From Pontiellaceae bacterium B12219 (GTDB lineage: Bacteria > Verrucomicrobiota > Kiritimatiellia > Kiritimatiellales > Pontiellaceae), in the NCBI GenBank assembly GCA_029432795.1, contig JARNMJ010000001.1:62001-126000 (forward strand): a stretch of 64,000 bases of DNA, written 5' to 3'. Shown piece after piece: positions 25,259 through 34,187 of this stretch. The position numbers and the translations under genes are program-made. Each line of letters starts with the position of its first letter. Within the stretch, counting starts at the first letter, position 1. Under the pieces are notes generated by a model that had not been told where the DNA came from, ran no database searches, and saw nothing but the letters and a program-made list of their open reading frames with translations.

Positions 25259-26584
25259 ATGAAAAACGAAAACGACCTTAATGGCGTCTTCGGTGAATTG
25301 CTTCCAGAGATTGGAAAAGCAGTTACCGAAGTTGGCTATCACACCCCCTCACCGATTCAGGAACAGGCCATTATGCCCTTGCTCAAAGGGCGCGATATGA
25401 TCGGCTGTGCGCAGACGGGAACGGGAAAGACCGCAGCATTCACCCTGCCGATTCTCCAGTATCTGGTGAAAAAAAATAAACGCCCGGTTTCAAAACGACC
25501 GGAAGTTCTCATTCTTGCGCCAACACGTGAGCTGGCTGCTCAAATTGGAGAGAGTATTGAGAAATATGGTAAACACACCAAAATTTCTCATACCGTCATT
25601 TTCGGCGGGGTTGGCCAGCATCCGCAGGTGAAGGCGATTCGCCGCGGCGTGAATATTGTGGTTGCCACGCCGGGGCGTCTGATTGACCTGGTGAATCAGG
25701 GCATGATTGATCTGGGTGGCGTGGAGGTTTTTGTGCTCGACGAAGCCGACCGCATGCTTGATATGGGCTTTATTCATGACATTAAAAAAGTGATCAAAGT
25801 ATTGCCTGAAAAACGCCAGTCACTCTTTTTCTCCGCCACAATGGAAGCAAAGGTGAAGCAGCTTGCTGAATCGCTTGTAAACAATCCGGTACAGGTGGCC
25901 ATCGAGCCTGAAAAGCCGGCGGTTGAGCGGATCACGCAGAAAGTCATGTTTGTTAAAAAAGAGCATAAAGACGATCTGATCCTTCAGCTGATGGCCAGTA
26001 AGAAACTGGATAAGGTCATTATTTTTACGCAAATGAAACACGTTGCGAACAAAGTGGCCCGTAAGCTCGAAGGCATCGGAATTTCAGCCGCCGCGATTCA
26101 CGGAAACAAGAGTCAAAGTGCCCGCACCCAGGCGCTCGCCGATTTTAAATCGGGTAAATGCCGCGCACTTGTTGCAACCGACATTGCCGCACGCGGGATT
26201 GATGTGAAGGAAATTTCCCACGTCATTAACTATGACATGCCGGTGGAACCGGAAACTTATGTGCACCGTATCGGCCGTACGGCCCGTGCCGGTGCTGAAG
26301 GCGATTCCATTTCAATCTGCAGTGCGCAGGAACGCGATTATCTGCGGGCGATTGAAAAACTGATCCGTTTTGAAATCCCGCGCGATTTAAAACACAGCCT
26401 GCATTCTGAAAAAGCAATGAATGCCACCGGTGACGATGCGAAACCCGGACCGAAGGTCCGGCAGCAACGTGGAAAAGTGACGGTGAGCGATAGCGGGCGT
26501 CCGCGCAACACCAAGAAGGGCGGTCAGCGTCCGAGTCAGGTGAAGAGTCGTCGTTCCAATTCCCGGAGACGCAGCAATGGTTGA
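25259..26584 (+). CDS. DEAD-box RNA helicase, RhlE-like
   Basis: A 441-residue ATP-dependent RNA helicase. Motifs in order: Q motif (YHTPSPIQEQAI), Walker A AQTGTGKT near residue 51, PTRELAAQI, TPGRLIDL, DEAD near 160, SAT near 192, and in domain 2 ARGIDVKEISHVINYDMP and HRIGRTARAG. A short basic C-terminal tail (RQQRGKVTVSDSGRPRNTKKGG) is typical of RhlE/cold-shock helicases. It overlaps the next RNA-binding gene by eight bases, suggesting a joint role in RNA structure or translation. Confidence 0.93.
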   Translation: MKNENDLNGVFGELLPEIGKAVTEVGYHTPSPIQEQAIMPLLKGRDMIGCAQTGTGKTAAFTLPILQYLVKKNKRPVSKRPEVLILAPTRELAAQIGESIEKYGKHTKISHTVIFGGVGQHPQVKAIRRGVNIVVATPGRLIDLVNQGMIDLGGVEVFVLDEADRMLDMGFIHDIKKVIKVLPEKRQSLFFSATMEAKVKQLAESLVNNPVQVAIEPEKPAVERITQKVMFVKKEHKDDLILQLMASKKLDKVIIFTQMKHVANKVARKLEGIGISAAAIHGNKSQSARTQALADFKSGKCRALVATDIAARGIDVKEISHVINYDMPVEPETYVHRIGRTARAGAEGDSISICSAQERDYLRAIEKLIRFEIPRDLKHSLHSEKAMNATGDDAKPGPKVRQQRGKVTVSDSGRPRNTKKGGQRPSQVKSRRSNSRRRSNG

Positions 26585-27407
26585 AGTGGGCAGAGTTAAT
26601 CGTATGTCGGTCGCACGTTTTTCCGATTTCGGATTACTGCTCGACGGATTGCAGCTGGGTGAAATCCTGATGCCGAACCGTTATGTTTCCAGTGCCTGGA
26701 AAGAAGGCGATAAAGTGGAGGCCTTTGTTTATCTTGATTCGGAGGATCGGCTCACGGCCACCACGGAAAGGCCGAAAGCGCAGGTCGGCGAATTTGCACT
26801 GTTGCGCTGTCTGGATAATAACGCTGTGGGGGCATTCCTGGACTGGGGCCTGCCGAAAGATCTGTTTGTTCCGTTTCGGGAACAGCGGGTTAAAATGCGC
26901 AAAGGCGAATCCTATCTCGTCTATATTTATTTCGACAATGCCAGCGAGCGCATTGTGGGGTCTTCCAAGCTGGATAAGTTTCTATCGGCTTCCAAACGGT
27001 TTTATAAAAACGGTGAAGAAGTGGATTTGATTGCATGGCAGCAAAGTGATCTGGGTTATAAATTCATCATCAACAACGAACGTTGGGGAATGGTGTTTCA
27101 AAATGAAATTTTTCAGTCATTGAGCCGGGGGCAGAAGCTAAAAGGCTACATCAAAAATATCCGCCCCGATGGCCGGATCGATCTGGCGCTGAATAAACCC
27201 GGCTATGGAAAGGTCTCGGCACTGACGGATGTAATTCTGGACTATCTGAAAGCGCATGACGGGTTCATGCCGATCACCGCCAAGACGCCGCCGGAACGGA
27301 TTCACGGGCTTTTCGGGGTCAGCAAAAAGACCTATAAAAATGCCATCGGTGCGCTGTATAAACAGCGCATGATCACGATTGAAGACGACGGAGTCAGGTT
27401 GGTTTGA
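26577..27407 (+). CDS. cvfB: CvfB-like S1 RNA-binding protein
   Basis: A 276-residue protein with S1-like domains (GEFALLRCLDNNAVGAFLDWGLPKDLFVPF is the hallmark) and a C-terminal winged helix (TPPERIHGLFGVSKKTYKNAIGALYKQRMITIEDDGVRLV). CvfB/YitL proteins bind RNA and affect gene expression in other bacteria. It starts inside the last codons of the helicase gene, so the two are translated together. Confidence 0.9.
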   Translation: MVEVGRVNRMSVARFSDFGLLLDGLQLGEILMPNRYVSSAWKEGDKVEAFVYLDSEDRLTATTERPKAQVGEFALLRCLDNNAVGAFLDWGLPKDLFVPFREQRVKMRKGESYLVYIYFDNASERIVGSSKLDKFLSASKRFYKNGEEVDLIAWQQSDLGYKFIINNERWGMVFQNEIFQSLSRGQKLKGYIKNIRPDGRIDLALNKPGYGKVSALTDVILDYLKAHDGFMPITAKTPPERIHGLFGVSKKTYKNAIGALYKQRMITIEDDGVRLV

Positions 27408-27535
27408 TTCTCATGGATCATGATGCCGGCCATGCTTCTCTTCATTCTTAAAGCGTAAAAGACGCCGGGTCTTGCTTGCTGACTCGTTGGGTTCCTTATA
27501 TTCTTTTCCGGTTTTTAGGTGTTGCTGGAGAAAGA

Positions 27536-30100
27536 ATGGCGGAAAAGGAAGCAAAGGCTCGAATTAAGATCAACCGTCTGCTTGAAGAAGCAGGCTGGCG
27601 GTTTTTTGATGACAAGGCAGGGGCTGCGAATATTGTCCTTGAGCCGAATGTCAAAATGACTCAATCGCAGATTTCCAATCTCGGGGAAAATTTCGAGCAG
27701 ACCAAGAGCGGGGTTATCGACTTCCTGCTGTTGGATGAAAAGGGCTTCCCATTTGTCGTGCTGGAAGCCAAAGCTGAGCACATCCATCCGCTAAGCGCAA
27801 AGGAGCAGGCGCGTTCCTATGCCGCCGCTCAAAACTGTCGTTTTGTGATTTTGTCTAACGGGAACCTCCATTATTTCTGGGATTTGGAGCAGGGCAACCC
27901 GTATGTCATTTCCCGTTTTCCGACGCCCGGCTCTGTATCTGAGCATCGACGCTACGAACCGAACCCCGGGAAGCTGATCAGTGAACCGGTGGATAATGAT
28001 TACATCGCGTTGACTCAACTGCCTGGCTATTCAGAACAGGCTGGTTGGAAAAACGAGGATGAGCGGGATGGCTTCGTTGAAAAGAATCGCTTGCGGTTTT
28101 TGCGCGACTACCAGCTTCGGGCGGTCAAATCCATACAACGGGCGGTCAAAGAGGGGAACAACCGGTTCCTTTTTGAAATGGCGACCGGCACAGGAAAGAC
28201 CCTGACGGCGGCAGCCATCATCAAATTGTTCCTTCGCACAGGAAACGCCTCCCGCGTTCTGTTTCTTGTCGACCGGCTGGAGTTGGAAGATCAGGCCGAC
28301 AAGGACATGAAGCTGTATTTGAAGAACGATTACAGCTCGTTGATCTTTAAAGAGAATCGTGATGGATGGCGCAAGGCGGAGATTGTTGTAACGACGGTGC
28401 AATCGCTTCTCTTTAACGACAAATACAGAACCCTTTTTTCGCCGACCGATTTTGATCTCGTGATTTCCGACGAAGCCCACCGCTCCATCGGCGGGAACGC
28501 CCGCGCGGTTTTTGAATATTTTGTGGGCTACAAGCTGGGGCTGACCGCCACGCCGAAAAACTATCTGAAAAAAGCCGGAAAAACCGCGATGAAACAGGGC
28601 GATCCGCGCGAACTTGAACGGCGCATACTCCTGGATACCTACCGCACGTTCGGCTGCGATTCCGGCCATCCGACGTTCCGTTATTCCCTGATTGATGGCG
28701 TGAAGGCGGGCTTTCTGATCAATCCCTATGTGGTGGATGCCCGCACCGAGGTAACCACGAAGCTCCTTTCCGAAAAGGGGTATTCCGCCATGACGGTTTC
28801 GGAGGGGGAAGAAGATGCGGAGCAAAGCTTCTTTCAGAAGGATTTCGAAAAGAAATTTTTCTCCGATGCAACGAACCGGTTGTTTTGCCGAACCTTTTTG
28901 AAAAAAGCCTTGCGCGATCCGATCAGCAAAGAGATCGGGAAATCCATTGTATTTGCGGTCAGCCAAAACCATGCGGCCAAGCTGACGCAGATCCTGAACG
29001 AACTGGCCGATGAACTGTTTCCGGGGCGCTACCAATCCGACTTTGCAGTACAGGTGACCTCGTTAATTCGCGATGCCAAGCAATTCACCATCAATTTCAG
29101 GAACAACAACCTGCTGGGTTCCGCAAACGTTCTGGAAAGCTACCGCACCAGCAAAGCGCGGGTATGCGTTACCGTGGGCATGATGACCACGGGCTACGAC
29201 TGCCCCGACCTGCTTAACCTGGCACTTATGCGCCCCATATTTTCGCCACAGGATTTTGTGCAGATCAAAGGGCGCGGAACTCGAAAGCACAACTTCCTTG
29301 AAGAACTCTTCGATCCGGATCTGGAACAAAGCATTCAGGAAGCGAACGAGATCGTGCCGGATAAAACGCGCTACAAGCTCTTCGACTTTTTCGCTACCTG
29401 CGAATATTTCGAGAAAAAATTCGATTACGACGAAAAGCTCAAACTTCCAAAGCCTGGAAAACCTCGAACGGGAGGAGGGGGAGGGGAACCGCCGCCTCCG
29501 CAACCGCCGCCTGATGGGATATATACCCATGGAGGTACCGATGCCTTGATTGCCCTGGAAAGCGAGCAGATCGGTTATGAAGGCATGAAGGTTGACCGCA
29601 TGTTCTTTGAAAAGTTCGAAGACCAGGTAAAGGCCGATCCTGTGCTGCAGCAGGAAGTCGAAGCCGAGCGCTGGGATGTGGCGGTCGATTATGTGACCGG
29701 CAACCTGTTCGATAAACCGGCTGAATTTTTTACGCTCGAAAAGCTGCGCCGCGCCGCCGGGGTGGACCGCCGTCTGTCCATTCGCGAAATTCTGGAAAAA
29801 ATCTTTGGCCACATCAGCCACTTTAAATCCAGGGATGAGATTCTCGACGAAGAGTTCAATCGGTTTGTGCTCGATCAGAAGCCGGAAGACGCCGAACACC
29901 TCATGGCGATGAAGCGCTACTTCTCGGCCTATGCCGTCGACGGCTATCTGCGGAACATTATCGAAAGCGGTCATCTTTCCGATCTGAACGTCAATCCCTC
30001 TTTCAATATGGCCGATTTTAAGGAAGTACCGTCCAAGTGGCGCGAAACCATTCCCGAATACATCAAGGACTATGTTTCCCTGAACCAATTTATGCAATAA
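27536..30100 (+). CDS. hsdR: Type I restriction enzyme R subunit (EcoEI-type), locus 1
   Basis: An 854-residue R protein. The start at 27536 has GGAG seven bases upstream. An N-terminal endonuclease domain contains VIDFLLLDEKGFPFVVLEAKAE (D..ExK nuclease motif, residues ~55-80). The SF2 helicase follows: Walker A MATGTGKT near residue 216, DEAH near 311, GLTATP, and motif VI QIKGRGTRKH near 580. A Gly/Pro-rich linker (TGGGGGEPPPPQPPPDG) precedes the C-terminal EcoEI-type domain. It cleaves DNA when bound to unmodified HsdM/HsdS-marked sites. The linker region carries a one-mismatch TTCCAA palindrome (29445-29459). Confidence 0.93.
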   Translation: MAEKEAKARIKINRLLEEAGWRFFDDKAGAANIVLEPNVKMTQSQISNLGENFEQTKSGVIDFLLLDEKGFPFVVLEAKAEHIHPLSAKEQARSYAAAQNCRFVILSNGNLHYFWDLEQGNPYVISRFPTPGSVSEHRRYEPNPGKLISEPVDNDYIALTQLPGYSEQAGWKNEDERDGFVEKNRLRFLRDYQLRAVKSIQRAVKEGNNRFLFEMATGTGKTLTAAAIIKLFLRTGNASRVLFLVDRLELEDQADKDMKLYLKNDYSSLIFKENRDGWRKAEIVVTTVQSLLFNDKYRTLFSPTDFDLVISDEAHRSIGGNARAVFEYFVGYKLGLTATPKNYLKKAGKTAMKQGDPRELERRILLDTYRTFGCDSGHPTFRYSLIDGVKAGFLINPYVVDARTEVTTKLLSEKGYSAMTVSEGEEDAEQSFFQKDFEKKFFSDATNRLFCRTFLKKALRDPISKEIGKSIVFAVSQNHAAKLTQILNELADELFPGRYQSDFAVQVTSLIRDAKQFTINFRNNNLLGSANVLESYRTSKARVCVTVGMMTTGYDCPDLLNLALMRPIFSPQDFVQIKGRGTRKHNFLEELFDPDLEQSIQEANEIVPDKTRYKLFDFFATCEYFEKKFDYDEKLKLPKPGKPRTGGGGGEPPPPQPPPDGIYTHGGTDALIALESEQIGYEGMKVDRMFFEKFEDQVKADPVLQQEVEAERWDVAVDYVTGNLFDKPAEFFTLEKLRRAAGVDRRLSIREILEKIFGHISHFKSRDEILDEEFNRFVLDQKPEDAEHLMAMKRYFSAYAVDGYLRNIIESGHLSDLNVNPSFNMADFKEVPSKWRETIPEYIKDYVSLNQFMQ

Positions 30101-30106
30101 ACGTAG

Positions 30107-30147
30107 AACGGGCGTCCCGCCCGTTTAAAGCAAGCGGGACGCTTGCT
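30107..30147. repeat. Twin palindromes between hsdR and hsdM
   Basis: Two 19-base hairpins side by side: AACGGGCGTCCCGCCCGTT (30107-30125) and AGCAAGCGGGACGCTTGCT (30129-30147), each with 8-bp arms. Their centres share the sequence GCGTCCCGC/GCGGGACGC in opposite orientation. They fill the 68-bp gap and resemble a small REP-like intergenic element. Confidence 0.75.
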
Positions 30148-30168
30148 CTACTTTGAGGAAAGAATTTT

Positions 30169-32121
30169 ATGCTCGATACCGAAACCAAACGCCGGATTGA
30201 TTCCTGCCGTGATATTCTCGTGGGCAAAGTGCCCGACCCGAAAAGCCAGGTGGAACAGATCACCATTGCCCTGATCTATAAATTTATGTCCGACATGGAT
30301 GCCGAATCGGTTGAGCTGGGCGGCAAACGGAAATTCTTTGCGGGCGACTACCGCAAATATGACTGGTCGCAGCTCATGGCATCGAACATGGGCGGGCACG
30401 ATGTGCTGCACCTTTATTCCGAGGCCATCACCAAAATGAGCCAGAACACCGGGTTGCCCGAACTCTTCCGCGACATCTTTAAAAACGCCTTTCTGCCCTA
30501 CCGCGATCCCGAAACCCTGCGTAGCTTCCTCAAGGAAATCAACGTTTTCACCTACGACCATTCCGAAAAACTCGGCGACGCCTTTGAATATTTGCTCTCC
30601 GTTCTCGGTTCGCAGGGCGATGCCGGGCAGTTCCGCACCCCGCGCCACATCATCGATTTTATGGTCGACGTCATGGATCCGCAGAAAAACGAATCGATTC
30701 TCGATCCCGCCTGCGGCACCGCCGGATTTTTGATCTCATCCTACAAACACATCCGCGCCGCCAATACCAAGAAACGACTCGGTGATAAACTGACCGCCGA
30801 CGACAAAAAACGGCTCGTCAAAAATATCCACGGCTACGATATTTCGCCCGACATGGTGCGCCTTTCGCTGGTGAACCTGTATCTGCACGGCTTCACCGAG
30901 CCGCACATCGAGGAATACGACACGCTCACCTCCGAAGAAAAGTGGAACGAGCTTTCCGACGTCATTCTTGCCAATCCGCCCTTCATGTCGCCGAAAGGCG
31001 GCATCAAACCGCACAAGCGGTTTGCCGTGCAGGCCAAGCGTTCTGAAGTGCTTTTCATGGACTATATCGCCGAGCACCTCACGCCCACCGGGCGCGCCGC
31101 CGTTATTGTCCCCGAAGGCATCATCTTCCAAAGCGGCACGGCCTATAAAGCACTGCGCAAAATGCTCGTTGAACAAAGCCTCGTCGCCGTCGTATCGCTC
31201 CCCGCAGGCGTCTTTCAGCCCTACAGCGGCGTCAAAACCTCCATCCTGATCATGAACAAGCGCCTCGCCAAAAAGCGCGACGATATCCTTTTTGTGAAAA
31301 TCGAAAACGACGGATTCGGCCTTGGTGCCCAGCGCCGCGAGGTTTCCGGCGAACAGCTCACCGAAGCCGCCGAACTGCTGAAGAAATTTTTTGGAGGGGC
31401 GCAGGCCTCTGCGACCGCGGACGGCGAGGCCGCCATCCCTCCACATCTCGCCCTCGCCGTGCCCAAAAAACAGATCGCCGAAAACGGCGAATACAACCTT
31501 TCCGGTGAGCGGTATAAAGTCGCCGAAATGCTCAGTTCGGATTATCCACTGGTTGAACTCGGAGAGGTGTGCAATCTCATCGGAGGAGGAACGCCATCCA
31601 AAAAGGATGCATCTTTCTGGGAGAATGGATCCGTTAAATGGATTTCCTCAAAACATATCAATGATCAATTCCAGGTTATCGGTTCAGAATTGATTACAGA
31701 GAAAGCGGTTCAGTCATCTGCAACCAAAGTTGTTCCCAAAGGTTCTACAATTCTCATTACGAGGGTTTCTGTAGGGAAGTTTGCATTTGCAGATGAGGAT
31801 TATGCAGTAAATCAGGATTTAACAGGTTTGGTTGTTAAAGCTGAGAGCCAACTCAATCCTAAATATTTATTTTGTATTTCAAAGCACCTTGCTGAAATTA
31901 TTGAACGGAGTGCGGAAGGGATCGGAGTTCGTGGAGTAACGCGGAAGTTTCTTTCCTCTCTTCAAATCCCGCTGCCGCCGCTGGCGGTGCAGCAGGAGAT
32001 CGTGGCGGAGATCGAGGGGTATCAGGAAGAAATTACGAATTACGAATTAGAAATTACGAAGTGCCGCAAAAAGATTTCCAAGACGATCAACCGGGTGTGG
32101 GGTGAAGATGAAGAAGGATAA
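30169..32121 (+). CDS. hsdM: Type I R-M methyltransferase fused to one target-recognition domain, locus 1
   Basis: A 650-residue protein. Residues 1-440 are HsdM: DPACGTAGFLISSY (SAM motif I, ~179), the catalytic NPPF near residue 268, and VIVPEGIIF. Residues ~455-650 are a single HsdS target-recognition domain followed by a coiled-coil helix (GEVCNLIGGGTPSKKD..IPLPPLAVQQEIVAEIEGYQ). Near the C-terminus an AATTACGAATTACG repeat is translated in frame as EITNYELEITK. There is no full hsdS nearby. The fused protein could give specificity as a dimer, as in M-half-S systems. It overlaps the four-helix gene by 14 bases. Confidence 0.9.
   Translation: MLDTETKRRIDSCRDILVGKVPDPKSQVEQITIALIYKFMSDMDAESVELGGKRKFFAGDYRKYDWSQLMASNMGGHDVLHLYSEAITKMSQNTGLPELFRDIFKNAFLPYRDPETLRSFLKEINVFTYDHSEKLGDAFEYLLSVLGSQGDAGQFRTPRHIIDFMVDVMDPQKNESILDPACGTAGFLISSYKHIRAANTKKRLGDKLTADDKKRLVKNIHGYDISPDMVRLSLVNLYLHGFTEPHIEEYDTLTSEEKWNELSDVILANPPFMSPKGGIKPHKRFAVQAKRSEVLFMDYIAEHLTPTGRAAVIVPEGIIFQSGTAYKALRKMLVEQSLVAVVSLPAGVFQPYSGVKTSILIMNKRLAKKRDDILFVKIENDGFGLGAQRREVSGEQLTEAAELLKKFFGGAQASATADGEAAIPPHLALAVPKKQIAENGEYNLSGERYKVAEMLSSDYPLVELGEVCNLIGGGTPSKKDASFWENGSVKWISSKHINDQFQVIGSELITEKAVQSSATKVVPKGSTILITRVSVGKFAFADEDYAVNQDLTGLVVKAESQLNPKYLFCISKHLAEIIERSAEGIGVRGVTRKFLSSLQIPLPPLAVQQEIVAEIEGYQEEITNYELEITKCRKKISKTINRVWGEDEEG
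32030..32060 (+). repeat. AATTACG repeat inside the hsdM-TRD 3' end
   Basis: Three to four units of the phrase AATTACG or AATTAGA in tandem, translated in frame in the fused HsdM. A related stretch (AATTTTTCATTCACAATTCG) follows the four-helix gene at 32472-32501. Confidence 0.75.
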
Positions 32122-32461
32122 TGTGGTTCAGGAGAAGAGCTATGCATTTGCAGTTCGGATTGTCCGGCTTTACCAGCATCTGACTGCCGAGAAAAAAGAG
32201 TTTGTACTTTCAAAGCAGGTGTTGCGCTCAGGCACGAGTATTGGTGCAAATGTCGAGGAGGCTATCGGTGGGCAATCACGAGCTGATTTTATTTCAAAGC
32301 TGGCGATTTCGTACAAAGAAGCCCGCGAAACTAGTTATTGGCTCCGTTTGCTGAAAGACACGGATTATTTGACTGAAACCGAATTTGTGAGCATTTATGC
32401 CGATGCAGAGGAATTATGCCGGATCATCGGAGCCATTCAGAAATCTGCAAAAGGAAGCTGA
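32108..32461 (+). CDS. Four-helix-bundle protein (S23/Avd-like), copy 1
   Basis: A 117-residue protein of the family first seen as 23S rRNA intervening-sequence ORFs (S23) and related to the Avd protein of diversity-generating retroelements. Signature residues: YAFAVRIVRLYQHL, QVLRSGTSIGANVEEAIGGQSRADFISKLAISYKEARETSYWLRLL. No known enzymatic role; basic four-helix bundles of this type bind nucleic acid. It lies within the type I locus between the hsdM tail and a second tail remnant, with AATTACG-type repeats on both sides. A relative is in locus 2 at 51392-51748. Confidence 0.88.
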   Translation: MKKDNVVQEKSYAFAVRIVRLYQHLTAEKKEFVLSKQVLRSGTSIGANVEEAIGGQSRADFISKLAISYKEARETSYWLRLLKDTDYLTETEFVSIYADAEELCRIIGAIQKSAKGS

Positions 32462-32465
32462 CTTC

Positions 32466-32603
32466 ATGTCATTCATAATTTTTCATTCACAATTCGTAAT
32501 TGATCCGCCGGAGCAGGCGCTGGTGGCGGCGAACCGCGAGCTGATCGCCCGCTTCGAGGAAAAGATTAAGCAAACCATTGCCCGCGTCTGGGGGGAAGGG
32601 TAG
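32466..32603 (+). pseudogene. Remnant second C-terminal tail of the HsdM/S protein
   Basis: An open frame whose last 30 residues (EQALVAANRELIARFEEKIKQTIARVWGEG) are the usual coiled-coil tail of type I S/M-TRD proteins. They parallel the end of the gene upstream (KCRKKISKTINRVWGEDEEG). The first residues are repeat-derived. It probably marks the original gene end, separated from its body by the four-helix gene. It may be silent or translated as a short peptide. Confidence 0.7.
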
Positions 32604-32648
32604 GGATGGACCGCCGGGCCGTCCGCCCGGGGCAATACTGGTTTTAAA

Positions 32649-32666
32649 CCCGTCGAATTCGACGGG
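32649..32666. promoter_or_regulatory. Palindrome CCCGTCGAATTCGACGGG before the KilA-N gene
   Basis: A perfect 18-bp palindrome 20 bases upstream of the KilA-N start, preceded by GTTTTAAAC. The core GTCGAATTCGAC also occurs at 53991-54004 upstream of dinD in locus 2, next to the same GTTTTAAAC. A related palindrome is inside the KilA-N gene (core 32891-32908). Confidence 0.6.
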
Positions 32667-32686
32667 ATTGAGAATGGAGCAATCCA

Positions 32687-33517
32687 ATGGGAAAAGCACA
32701 GAAAATCGAGGTGCTGGAACAGCCGGTTACCGTGCAGAAACTGCATGAGGATGACTATATTTGCATTACAGATATTGCACGTCATCGGGATAAGGAGCGT
32801 AGCGACTACATTATCCAAAACTGGATGCGGAACCGGAATACGATCGAATTCCTTGGGATCTGGGAGCAGTTGAACAATCCGGATTTTAATTCCATCGAAT
32901 TCGATGGAATTAGAAACCAGGCCGGATTGAACAGTTTTTCTCTGACTCCCAAACGCTGGATAGGGACGACCGGTGCCATAGGCATCGTTGCAAAAACCGG
33001 GCGCTATGGCGGGACGTTTGCGCACAAGGATATTGCGTTCGAGTTTGCGTCTTGGGTGTCGGTGGAGTTCAAGCTCTACCTGATCAAGGAATTCCAGCGG
33101 CTGAAGGAGGATGAGCGGAAGCAGTTGGGCTGGGATATTCGGCTCAACCTGGCGAAGATCAACTATCGCATTCATACCGATGCGGTGCAGGCGAACCTGA
33201 TTCCGCCGGAGCTGACTCCGCAGCAAATCAGCTTTGTCTACGCGAACGAAGCCGATGTGCTCAATATGGCGCTTTTCGGTATGACCGCCAAGCTGTGGCG
33301 GGAAGCCCATCCGGAGGACAAGGGCAACATCCGCGACCACGCCAACGCGGCGCAGTTGGTTTGTTTGGCCAATCTTGAAAACCTGAATGCACTGTTTATT
33401 TCGGAAGGGATGGATCGCAAAGAGCGGCTGGTGAAGCTGAACCAAACCGCGATCCGGCAGATGCAGCTGCTGACGGACGATGCCGGCGTACGCCGATTGG
33501 GAAAACAGGAGAATTGA
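32687..33517 (+). CDS. KilA-N domain protein
   Basis: A 276-residue protein with an N-terminal KilA-N DNA-binding domain (YICITDIARHRD..IIQNWMRNRNTIEFLGIWEQLNNPDFN, TPKRWIGTTGAIGIVAKTGRYGGTFAHKDIAFEFASWVSVEFKLYLIKEFQRL). The C-terminal half is a conserved helical region of chromosomally encoded KilA-N proteins. Such genes are common in phages and next to type I R-M operons; their job there is unknown. AATGGAG precedes the start. The following gene starts one base after its stop. Confidence 0.88.
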   Translation: MGKAQKIEVLEQPVTVQKLHEDDYICITDIARHRDKERSDYIIQNWMRNRNTIEFLGIWEQLNNPDFNSIEFDGIRNQAGLNSFSLTPKRWIGTTGAIGIVAKTGRYGGTFAHKDIAFEFASWVSVEFKLYLIKEFQRLKEDERKQLGWDIRLNLAKINYRIHTDAVQANLIPPELTPQQISFVYANEADVLNMALFGMTAKLWREAHPEDKGNIRDHANAAQLVCLANLENLNALFISEGMDRKERLVKLNQTAIRQMQLLTDDAGVRRLGKQEN

Positions 33518-33518
33518 T

Positions 33519-33926
33519 ATGAAAAAGAAATCATCCGGAGATTTGATGAACGATCCGTTTTATTCCGGGATAATATACCGTATTGAAAAGCTGGTTTATG
33601 ATCAGGATCAGGCTGCCCATGCCGCATCGTTGTCGGTTAAGGATTCCGATGCAAAGTCGGCCATACGTAAGGCGCTCGGATTTCTAAAGGGGAAGCCGCC
33701 CAAAAAAGCAGAGGTCAGTCTGTGTGATCAGTGGGTTATGGAGACCGCCAGGGGACTTGTTGCTTTGAGCGCGGCGCTAAGGACTGAGGAGCAGGTGGAG
33801 CCTGCTCAATTCTGTAAGGCGCTGCTCGCCGTGGAGGATTCGCTTAAACTGCGGCGCGAAATGCATGGGCATGCCCGTGGATATCTGGATTTCCTGAAGA
33901 GCTTTATTAAAGAACAGAGGATATAG
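33519..33926 (+). CDS. Hypothetical helical protein in R-M locus 1
   Basis: Not recognised. 135 residues, predicted soluble and largely helical (SAIRKALGFLKGKPPKKAEVSLCDQWVMETARGLVALSAALRTEE). CAGGAG lies nine bases before the ATG, and the gene follows the KilA-N stop by one base, so they are co-transcribed. Two regularly spaced histidines (HGHARGYLDF) near the C-terminus are the only notable feature. Confidence 0.65.
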   Translation: MKKKSSGDLMNDPFYSGIIYRIEKLVYDQDQAAHAASLSVKDSDAKSAIRKALGFLKGKPPKKAEVSLCDQWVMETARGLVALSAALRTEEQVEPAQFCKALLAVEDSLKLRREMHGHARGYLDFLKSFIKEQRI

Positions 33927-33929
33927 GCG

Positions 33930-34187
33930 CTGAACACATTCAACGAAGTTGCATTTTTTGAGCACCACGTTTTCCGGGAGGAGCGGAGCCGGATTCCAGC
34001 CTCCTTTTTGCTTGAACAAAAACAGCGCTTCGCGAATATGGCGGGCCGATTTGGAGATTTAATCAAGGATTTTCCGGATGAGTGGATGGAGCAGGATGAA
34101 CGTCCCGGCGATTTTGTTCCGGAAACTGTACATGAAATTTTAAGCCGTTTTGATAGCATCCCCGGTGTTTTCGGAGGGCAGGCATAA
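33930..34187 (+). CDS. 85-codon open frame without ATG start, upstream of DUF3037
   Basis: Between the helical protein and the DUF3037 gene is a coding-like frame starting CTG AAC ACA. It begins LNTFNEVAFFEHHVFREERS and ends ILSRFDSIPGVFGGQA. It starts three bases after a stop and its own stop shares one base with the next ATG (TAATG), which is typical of operon genes. The first in-frame ATG is only at codon ~38. It is either a gene with a CTG start or the C-terminal remnant of a HipA-like kinase of the kind often encoded before DUF3037. The motif DFPDEWMEQ weakly favours the latter. Low certainty. Confidence 0.4.
   Translation: MNTFNEVAFFEHHVFREERSRIPASFLLEQKQRFANMAGRFGDLIKDFPDEWMEQDERPGDFVPETVHEILSRFDSIPGVFGGQA

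Noticed and set aside
28031-30097. Long open frames antisense to hsdR (334 and 344 codons)
   Set aside because: They shadow the real coding strand, lack motifs, and the sense gene has complete HsdR domains.
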